From Pseudomonadota bacterium (GTDB lineage: Bacteria > Pseudomonadota > Gammaproteobacteria > Xanthomonadales > Xanthomonadaceae): a stretch of DNA of 5,134 nucleotides. The DNA is taken from the NCBI GenBank assembly GCA_023423855.1, contig JAFAEU010000374.1, forward strand, positions 1 through 5,134, given 5' to 3'. The position numbers were made by a program, and so were the translations under genes. Each line of letters begins with the position of its first letter. The first letter of the stretch is position 1. The notes under the pieces were generated by a model that ran no database searches, was not told the origin of the DNA, and saw only the letters and a list, made by a program, of their open reading frames with translations. This document shows, in pieces, positions 1 to 5,134 of this stretch.

Positions 1-1
1 C

Positions 2-1282
2 CTCGGCGCGCAGGGCGACACGACCATCGCCTCCGACCTGCAGTACGGGCTGGTGGACCTGGGCTTCGCCGGCATCGGCTACATCCCGTCGTGGAACGTG
101 CCCGAAGCCGTCGCCCGCTACATGACCTTCGAGCCGGTCGAGGACCTGGACTACCTGATCCCGAAGGCCTGGACGGTGGACGAGCAGCTGTCCACCGGCT
201 ACGTGCGCGCCAACATCAACACCGACTGGGGCAACGTCGGCGTGCGCGGCAATTTCGGCGTGCAGGTCCAGCACACCGACCAGTCGTCCAGCGCCAACTA
301 CTGGGACGGCTCGCAGCCGGTCGGCAGCCAGGTGATCCCGATCACCAAGGGCAAGACCTACACCGACATCCTGCCCAGCCTGAACCTCGCCTTCCTGTTC
401 AACAACGACAGCACCCTGCGCGTGGCCCTGGCCCGCCAGGTCGCGCGCCCGCGCGTGGACCAGATGCGCGCCTCGATGGAGTTCGGCGTCGACACCGCCA
501 CCGGCATCCCCGGCGCCGGCGGCGGCAACCCGGAGCTGGATCCGTGGCGCGCCAACGCCTTCGACATCTCCTACGAGAAGTACTTCGGCACCCGCGCCTA
601 CGTGGCAGCCGCGTACTTCTACAAGGACCTGCGCAGCTACATCTACACCCAGACCCGCGACGGCTACGACTTCACCGACCAGGTCGCCTCCTGGCTGCAG
701 GCCAACGGCGCGAACCATCCGGGCCTGGTCGTGCAGAACGAAGGCCGCTACAGCGCACCGTTCAACGGCTCGGGCGGCTCGCTGCAGGGCCTCGAGCTGT
801 CCGCCTCGCTGCCGCTCGACCTCGTGTTCGGGGATGCACTGCGCGGCTTCGGCGTGGTCGCCAGCGCCAGCTTCAACGACAGCGACATCAGCATCCTCGC
901 GCCCGAGAACTCGAGCAGCGTCGGCAACGACCCGATCACCCTGCCCGGCCTGTCCGACCGCGTCTACAACCTCACCGCCTACTTCGAGCGCAACGGCTTC
1001 GAAGCGCGCGTGAGCCAGCGCCGGCGCTCGGACTTCATCGGCGAGATCGGCAACTTCTCCGGCGAACGCACCCTGCGCTACGTGGTCGGCGAGAACATCA
1101 CCGACGCACAGGTCAGCTACACCTTCGGCGGCGAAAGCGCGCTGGCCGGCATGACCCTGCTGCTGCAGGCCAGCAACCTGACCGACGAGTCCTACCGCAC
1201 CTACTCGGGCAGCAAGGACCGCCCGCTCGAGCGCATCGAGTGGGGCCGCACCTACCTGGTGGGCCTCAACTACAAGTTCTGA
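2..1282 (+). CDS. TonB-dependent outer-membrane receptor, C-terminal part (5' end outside window)
   Basis: The reading frame is open from the first complete codon at position 2 to TGA at 1280-1282, giving 426 residues with no start needed inside the window; the GTG at 53 is simply an internal Val codon. The piece looks like the second half of the beta-barrel of a TonB-dependent receptor, an outer-membrane protein that imports substrates with energy from TonB-ExbB-ExbD. Visible family features, numbered from the first codon in the window, are a GNVGVRGNFGVQ strand (about 77-88), YTDILPSLNLAF (120-131), an ARPRVDQM segment (148-155), the GGNPELDPWRANAFDISYEKYF region (174-195), ASNLTDESY (390-398) and a terminal aromatic strand ending in YKF. 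The final Phe is the usual outer-membrane sorting signal. This pattern matches the Xanthomonas/Caulobacter-type receptors, typically 850-1000 residues, often linked to carbohydrate uptake. The plug domain, TonB box and signal peptide would lie upstream of the window. Substrate cannot be told from this part. Confidence in the family is high, in a sugar substrate low. Confidence 0.93.
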   Translation, partial: LGAQGDTTIASDLQYGLVDLGFAGIGYIPSWNVPEAVARYMTFEPVEDLDYLIPKAWTVDEQLSTGYVRANINTDWGNVGVRGNFGVQVQHTDQSSSANYWDGSQPVGSQVIPITKGKTYTDILPSLNLAFLFNNDSTLRVALARQVARPRVDQMRASMEFGVDTATGIPGAGGGNPELDPWRANAFDISYEKYFGTRAYVAAAYFYKDLRSYIYTQTRDGYDFTDQVASWLQANGANHPGLVVQNEGRYSAPFNGSGGSLQGLELSASLPLDLVFGDALRGFGVVASASFNDSDISILAPENSSSVGNDPITLPGLSDRVYNLTAYFERNGFEARVSQRRRSDFIGEIGNFSGERTLRYVVGENITDAQVSYTFGGESALAGMTLLLQASNLTDESYRTYSGSKDRPLERIEWGRTYLVGLNYKF

Positions 1283-1305
1283 TCCGACGCGCATCGCGCG
1301 ACTTT

Positions 1306-1340
1306 GCCCCTGCCGGACCCTCCTCCGGCAGGGGCTTTTT
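1306..1340 (+). terminator. Intrinsic terminator of the TonB-dependent receptor gene
   Basis: A perfect 12-bp stem lies 23 bases after the stop codon: GCCCCTGCCGGA (1306-1317), a 6-base loop CCCTCC, then TCCGGCAGGGGC (1324-1335), followed directly by TTTTT (1336-1340). Stem strength, short loop and U-tract are classic for rho-independent termination on the + strand. There is no U-tract on the other side, so it should act in one direction only. Confidence 0.93.
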
Positions 1341-1661
1341 ATGGTCCTTCGCCGGTTTGAATGGTGAACGTCCTGCCCATATCTCTGTCATTTCGACCGC
1401 AGGGAGAAATCTGCTTCCCGTGCGCCGGATGGGAGATTTCTCCATGCGGTCGAAATGACAGGCCTCTTTCGGGATTGATCACCAGATCGCTGGGATTCCC
1501 GCTTGCAGGGAAACGCGGAAATGCGGGTATGCGAAGGCACGCCCCGACATGAAACCTCACGCCAGATCGCACCAGAGTCGCCGACCACCATACGGAGGCC
1601 CGAAAACCGGCATATCAGTCTGGAGAATCCACGGAAGCCGCCGGACACAGGGGACTTCGCG
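1341..1661. other. Non-coding gap between receptor terminator and tRNA-Val
   Basis: About 320 bases without a credible gene. Short open frames on both strands show no ribosome-binding site and no recognisable protein, and several run across the palindrome at 1385-1461. Besides that palindrome there is a degenerate repeat-like stretch near 1491-1530, where TGGGATTCCCGCTTGCAGGG forms a small hairpin (TTCCC 1496-1500 with GGGAA 1508-1512) and is followed by CGCGGAAATGCGGG. It resembles a decayed copy of the ATTCCCGC...GCGGGAAT palindromes common in this family. I see no clear U-tracted terminator for the - strand tRNA-Val in this gap. Confidence 0.6.
1385..1461. repeat. Palindromic repeat element with 28-base inverted arms
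   Basis: The left arm (1385-1412, starting CTGTCATTTCGACCGCAGGG) and right arm (1434-1461, ending GCGGTCGAAATGACAG) are reverse complements at 27 of 28 positions, separated by 21 bases. CCC at 1417-1419 can pair with GGG at 1431-1433 to tighten the loop. The transcript of either strand would fold into one long hairpin. No reading frame or transposase accompanies it, so it is a non-autonomous palindromic repeat. From memory, elements with the TGTCATTTCGACCG core occur in many copies in other bacteria, notably Bacteroidota; a link to those is inference. It could slow or stop convergent transcription from either side. Confidence 0.85.
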
Positions 1662-1736
1662 TGGTGGGCGGTACAGGGTTCGAACCTGTGACCCCTACCA
1701 TGTCAAGGTAGTGCTCTACCGCTGAGCTAACCGCCC
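1662..1736 (-). tRNA. tRNA-Val (anticodon GAC)
   Basis: Read on the - strand, the 75 bases fold as a full cloverleaf. The acceptor stem is GGGCGGT with ACCGCCC, the D arm GCTC-AGCGGTA-GAGC, and the anticodon stem CTACC/GGTAG encloses loop TTGACAT with anticodon GAC. The variable region is GGGTC, the T arm ACAGG-TTCGAAC-CCTGT, the discriminator A, and the CCA end is encoded (1662-1664). GAC reads GUC and GUU valine codons. The D loop is one of the short types. The gene lies downstream of uvrB on the same strand with about 300 bases between them, separated by a BIME-like repeat. It may have its own promoter, but only a weak one can be seen. Confidence 0.97.
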
Positions 1737-1746
1737 AAAAGAAACC

Positions 1747-1772
1747 GCGATCGGGCGAAGCCCGTTGATCGC
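1747..1772 (-). other. Terminator-like hairpin in the tRNA-Val 5' leader
   Basis: On the - strand GCGAT(CAA)CGGGC-TTC-GCCCG-ATCGC forms a 10-bp stem with a 3-base bulge and a 3-base loop. It is followed by GGTTTCTTTT and then, without gap, by the tRNA-Val 5' end at 1736. Hairpin plus T-rich run looks like an intrinsic terminator on the strand of uvrB and tRNA-Val. A promoter cannot fit in the 10 bases left before the tRNA, so the tRNA must be transcribed through it. It may be a leaky uvrB terminator, a processing landmark for the tRNA precursor, or chance. Confidence 0.45.
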
Positions 1773-1833
1773 TTCCCTCCGTCGCCCGCGGAATGGACGA
1801 GGAGTGAGGGTCCGCCATCGCGGCGGGAGGCGA

Positions 1834-1862
1834 ATTCTAGCCGAATCGACCGACGGTTGCCA
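1834..1862 (-). promoter_or_regulatory. Possible sigma-70 promoter for tRNA-Val (weak)
   Basis: On the - strand TAGAAT (1834-1839) matches the -10 consensus at five of six bases, followed by GC-rich sequence. At 17-base spacing the -35 position holds TGGCAA (1857-1862), which matches only three of six bases. Transcription would start near 1827 and give a leader of about 90 bases before the tRNA. The -10 is convincing by eye, the -35 is not. Confidence 0.35.
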
Positions 1863-1876
1863 TCCAGTGGCGTGCT

Positions 1877-1979
1877 GGCCCCGACCCCAGCCCTCCCCCG
1901 CAGGCGGGGGAGGGAGCCAAAAGCGGGCGACTGCTCCTACCCCCTCCCCCGCCTGCGGGGGAGGGCTGGGGTGGGGGCC
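1877..1979. repeat. BIME-like pair of GC-rich REP palindromes
   Basis: Two 38-base arms, 1877-1914 and 1942-1979, are reverse complements at 37 of 38 positions with a 27-base spacer. Each arm also contains its own palindrome: CCCTCCCCCGC-AG-GCGGGGGAGGG at 1891-1914 and the same with a CT loop at 1942-1965, each an 11-bp stem with a 2-base loop. Two opposed REP units around a short linker is the layout of a bacterial interspersed mosaic element. It begins 54 bases beyond the uvrB stop and may stabilise the 3' end of the uvrB mRNA or help end transcription, though no U-tract follows. The unit is unrelated in sequence to the repeats at 1385-1461 and 4084-4257. Confidence 0.88.
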
Positions 1980-2032
1980 AAACAACCTCAACCAAGCGCC
2001 CCGAACACCGCCAAAAACCCCGGCTACCCGCC

Positions 2033-4069
<2,037 letters not shown>

Positions 4070-4083
4070 GGGAACCCGTAAGT

Positions 4084-4107
4084 GTAGGAGCGGCTTCGGC
4101 CGCGATC
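4084..4107 (+). repeat. GTAG-type REP, single copy next to the uvrB start
   Basis: GTAGGAGCGGCTTCGGCCGC begins at 4084 and continues GATC. The core GCGGC-TTCG-GCCGC is a 5-bp hairpin. It differs from the copies at 4130-4208 by one base in the core (TTCGG for TTCAG). It lies 14 bases upstream of the uvrB ATG, so it would be in the 5' leader of any uvrB transcript that starts further out. Confidence 0.85.
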
Positions 4108-4129
4108 AAAGCCCGCCCCGCCCTGTACG

Positions 4130-4208
4130 CCCCCGTAGGAGCGGCTTCAGCCGCGACCCGTGATCGCGCGGATGGCGTGGGTCGCGGCTGAAGCCGCTCC
4201 TACGGGGG
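4130..4208. repeat. Inverted pair of GTAG-type REPs (perfect 30-base arms)
   Basis: The left arm at 4130-4159 contains GTAGGAGCGGCTTCAGCCGC. The right arm at 4179-4208 is its exact reverse complement over all 30 bases, with a 19-base spacer. Each arm contains the small palindrome GCGGCT-TC-AGCCGC. The GTAG head followed by a short palindrome is the known design of REPs mobilised by RAYT (REP-associated tyrosine transposase) proteins, described in Pseudomonas and Stenotrophomonas; no RAYT gene is in this window. The opposed pair forms a BIME. It sits in the divergent spacer and would be part of the upstream region of both uvrB and fimT. Confidence 0.92.
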
Positions 4209-4235
4209 AATAGCGGGATGCGAGAGCCTGGGGTG

Positions 4236-4257
4236 AGGTGGCGGCTGAAGCCGCACC
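4236..4257 (-). repeat. Diverged REP copy of the same family
   Basis: AGGTGGCGGCTGAAGCCGCACCT is nearly self-complementary: AGGT, a one-base bulge, GCGGC, loop TGAA, GCCGC, ACCT. Its 14-base core (4241-4254) is identical in reverse complement to the core of the 4130-4208 pair, but the GTAG head is lost. It is therefore a decayed or variant member, oriented like the right arm of the pair. Confidence 0.75.
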
Positions 4258-4319
4258 TGCTGGTAGATGGGGGTGCCACCGAACTTTTCCTACCCCCGGA
4301 TCGGACCTGCACCGATGCC

Positions 4320-4331
4320 CGGCCCGGGCCG
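4320..4331. other. 12-bp perfect palindrome upstream of fimT
   Basis: CGGCCCGGGCCG at 4320-4331 is perfectly self-complementary. It lies 33 bases before the fimT ribosome-binding site and about 250 bases upstream of the uvrB start. It might be a protein-binding site, but in DNA this GC-rich a palindrome of this length can arise by chance, and no flanking promoter elements were found. Confidence 0.2.
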
Positions 4332-4363
4332 TCGGATCTAACCTGCCCCGCTCCACAAGGGCC

Positions 4364-4369
4364 AGGAGG
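4364..4369 (+). promoter_or_regulatory. Ribosome-binding site of fimT
   Basis: AGGAGG is a full match to the Shine-Dalgarno core, 7 bases before the ATG at 4377. It decides the start: the frame stays open upstream to about 4218, but nothing there has an equal signal or a prepilin leader at its N-terminus. Confidence 0.88.
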
Positions 4370-4376
4370 GCCGCAG

Positions 4377-4904
4377 ATGAACCGCAAGGATGCAGGATTC
4401 ACCCTGATCGAGGCCGTGATCGTGCTGTCGATCGTCGCCATGACCGTCACCATAGGCCTGCCGTCGTTCGCATCGGCCCTGGAACGCAACCGCGTCACCC
4501 TGACCCTGCACCAGTTGGCCGCCGACATGGCCATGGCGCGCAGCAGCGCCGTGGTCAGGCGCCAGCAGATCGTGCTCTGCCCCCGGGCCGCGGACGGCCG
4601 CTGCAGCGCCGCCAGCGACTGGAGCCGCGGCTGGCTGGTCTTCGCCGACGCCGACGGCAACCGCCAGCCGGACACCCCGGCCGACATCCTTCGCGCGACA
4701 GATGCGCCGGGCCACGGCGGGAAGTACTCCGTGACCTCGTCGCGCCCGTTCTTGCGCTACCAGGGCGACGGCCGCAGCGCCCACAGCAATCTCACCGTTC
4801 ATGTTTGCGCGGACGGTCGGCTGGCCGGACAGGTCGTGGTCAACAACCATGGCCGCGCACGGACCTCGCGCCCGAAGTCCGCCGCCGCGTGCCCCCGCGG
4901 CTGA
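4377..4904 (+). CDS. fimT: GspH/FimT-family type IV pilus pseudopilin, probable DNA-uptake minor pilin
   Basis: A 175-residue protein with a type III prepilin leader MNRKDAG, predicted PilD cleavage between G7 and F8, and Glu at +5 (E12) of mature FTLIEAVIVLSIV. The hydrophobic helix (about 8-31) anchors it in the inner membrane before assembly into a pilus tip. The soluble part matches the GspH/FimT fold: LCPRAADGRC (67-76), DWSRGWLVFADADGN (81-95), VHVCADGRL (141-149) and VVVNNHGRAR (153-162). Four cysteines, C68, C76, C144 and C172, could make two disulfides. The GRAR at 159-162 fits the C-terminal GRxR motif reported as DNA-binding in FimT proteins that promote natural transformation (recalled from Legionella work). 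A DNA-uptake role is inferred; the family call is firm. No other pilin genes are in view: uvrB diverges on one side and a tRNA-Asn unit follows 33 bases after the stop, so it is a stand-alone gene here. The alternative is a FimU-like structural minor pilin. Confidence 0.9.
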   Translation: MNRKDAGFTLIEAVIVLSIVAMTVTIGLPSFASALERNRVTLTLHQLAADMAMARSSAVVRRQQIVLCPRAADGRCSAASDWSRGWLVFADADGNRQPDTPADILRATDAPGHGGKYSVTSSRPFLRYQGDGRSAHSNLTVHVCADGRLAGQVVVNNHGRARTSRPKSAAACPRG

Positions 4905-4936
4905 AACCCGCCGCCCACGCCGCCCCGGCATCAACC

Positions 4937-4964
4937 TTGACCCCGGCCGAACAGGCACTAAAAT
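4937..4964 (+). promoter_or_regulatory. Sigma-70 promoter of tRNA-Asn
   Basis: TTGACC (4937-4942) and TAAAAT (4959-4964) each match the consensus at five of six bases and are spaced by 16 bases. Transcription would start near 4971, about five bases before the tRNA. The stretch from -10 to +1, GGCCGTC, is G/C rich, as is usual for stable-RNA promoters under stringent (ppGpp) control; that regulation is inferred. Confidence 0.85.
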
Positions 4965-4975
4965 GGCCGTCCCCC

Positions 4976-5052
4976 GCCCGAATAGCTCAGCCGGTTAGAG
5001 CACTTGACTGTTAATCAGGGGGTCGTTGGTTCGAGTCCAACTTCGGGCGCCA
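4976..5052 (+). tRNA. tRNA-Asn (anticodon GTT)
   Basis: A full 77-base cloverleaf. The acceptor stem is GCCCGAA with TTCGGGC, the D arm GCTC-AGCCGGTTA-GAGC, and the anticodon stem CTTGA/TCAGG encloses loop CTGTTAA with anticodon GTT. The variable region is GGGTC, the T arm GTTGG-TTCGAGT-CCAAC, the discriminator G and the encoded CCA is 5050-5052. GUU anticodon and G73 are the main asparagine identity elements. The second base pair of the anticodon stem is a T-G wobble. The gene has its own promoter and terminator and is therefore a one-gene transcription unit. Confidence 0.97.
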
Positions 5053-5075
5053 TAAAATCAAGCACTTATGAAGAT

Positions 5076-5096
5076 CGGGCCGCTGGCCCGTTTTTT
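5076..5096 (+). terminator. Intrinsic terminator of tRNA-Asn
   Basis: CGGGCC (5076-5081), loop GCT and GGCCCG (5085-5090) make a 6-bp all-GC stem followed by six Ts (5091-5096). It starts 24 bases after the tRNA CCA. Nothing recognisable follows in the last bases of the window, apart from a 7-base direct repeat GCATGGT at 5103-5109 and 5128-5134. Confidence 0.88.
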
Positions 5097-5134
5097 ATGT
5101 CCGCATGGTGTCCGCAACCGGAGTCGTGCATGGT

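Noticed and set aside
91..1458. A 455-codon + strand frame across the receptor gene
   Set aside because: Low-complexity Arg/Pro/Gln-rich translation in another frame of the receptor, crossing the terminator and half of the palindrome at 1385-1461.
4218..4376. A 53-codon N-terminal extension of fimT
   Set aside because: The frame is open, but the extension crosses a REP copy and would bury the prepilin leader inside the protein, where PilD could not process it as usual. The AGGAGG before 4377 fixes the shorter start.
4070..4376. LexA (SOS) box or sigma-70/sigma-54 promoters for uvrB and fimT
   Set aside because: I looked for TTAG-N6-TACTA-like and CTG-N10-CAG-like operators, -35/-10 pairs and a GG-N10-GC element. 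Only isolated partial matches such as TCTAAC near 4336 were seen, with no acceptable partner at the right spacing.

Overview
The window is GC-rich DNA that looks like a chromosome of the Xanthomonadales (Lysobacteraceae, for example the Lysobacter, Luteimonas, Xanthomonas or Stenotrophomonas group). The grounds are the codon use with G/C at third positions, a large carbohydrate-type TonB-dependent receptor, a UvrB of gammaproteobacterial type, a FimT-like pseudopilin, and abundant GTAG-headed REP palindromes. The genus is an inference; no species can be assigned from this stretch.

Layout, left to right. (1) Positions 2-1282, + strand: the C-terminal 426 residues of a TonB-dependent outer-membrane receptor, closed by a strong intrinsic terminator at 1306-1340. 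(2) 1341-1661: a non-coding gap holding a 77-bp near-perfect palindromic element (1385-1461) and otherwise degenerate sequence. (3) 1662-1736, - strand: tRNA-Val(GAC) with encoded CCA, preceded by a terminator-like leader hairpin and a weak possible promoter. (4) 1877-1979: a BIME-like pair of GC-rich palindromes just beyond the 3' end of uvrB. (5) 2033-4069, - strand: complete uvrB, excision-repair subunit B. (6) 4070-4376: the divergent uvrB/fimT spacer, filled by four copies of a GTAG-type REP, two of which form a perfect 30-bp inverted repeat. (7) 4377-4904, + strand: a complete GspH/FimT pseudopilin with a clear Shine-Dalgarno, a type III prepilin leader, four cysteines and a C-terminal GRxR motif that suggests a DNA-uptake role. 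(8) 4937-5096, + strand: a self-contained tRNA-Asn(GTT) unit with promoter, tRNA and intrinsic terminator. The last 34 bases (5101-5134) show nothing I can identify.

The genes do not form one operon. The receptor and the tRNA-Val/uvrB side converge on the 1341-1661 gap, while uvrB and fimT diverge from the REP-filled spacer. The receptor would serve nutrient uptake, UvrB DNA repair, FimT type IV pilus function or DNA uptake, and the two tRNAs translation. I see no new multi-gene system. The most notable points are three unrelated palindromic repeat families in three successive gaps, the GRxR-bearing FimT standing alone, and the terminator-like hairpin that transcription must cross to make tRNA-Val.
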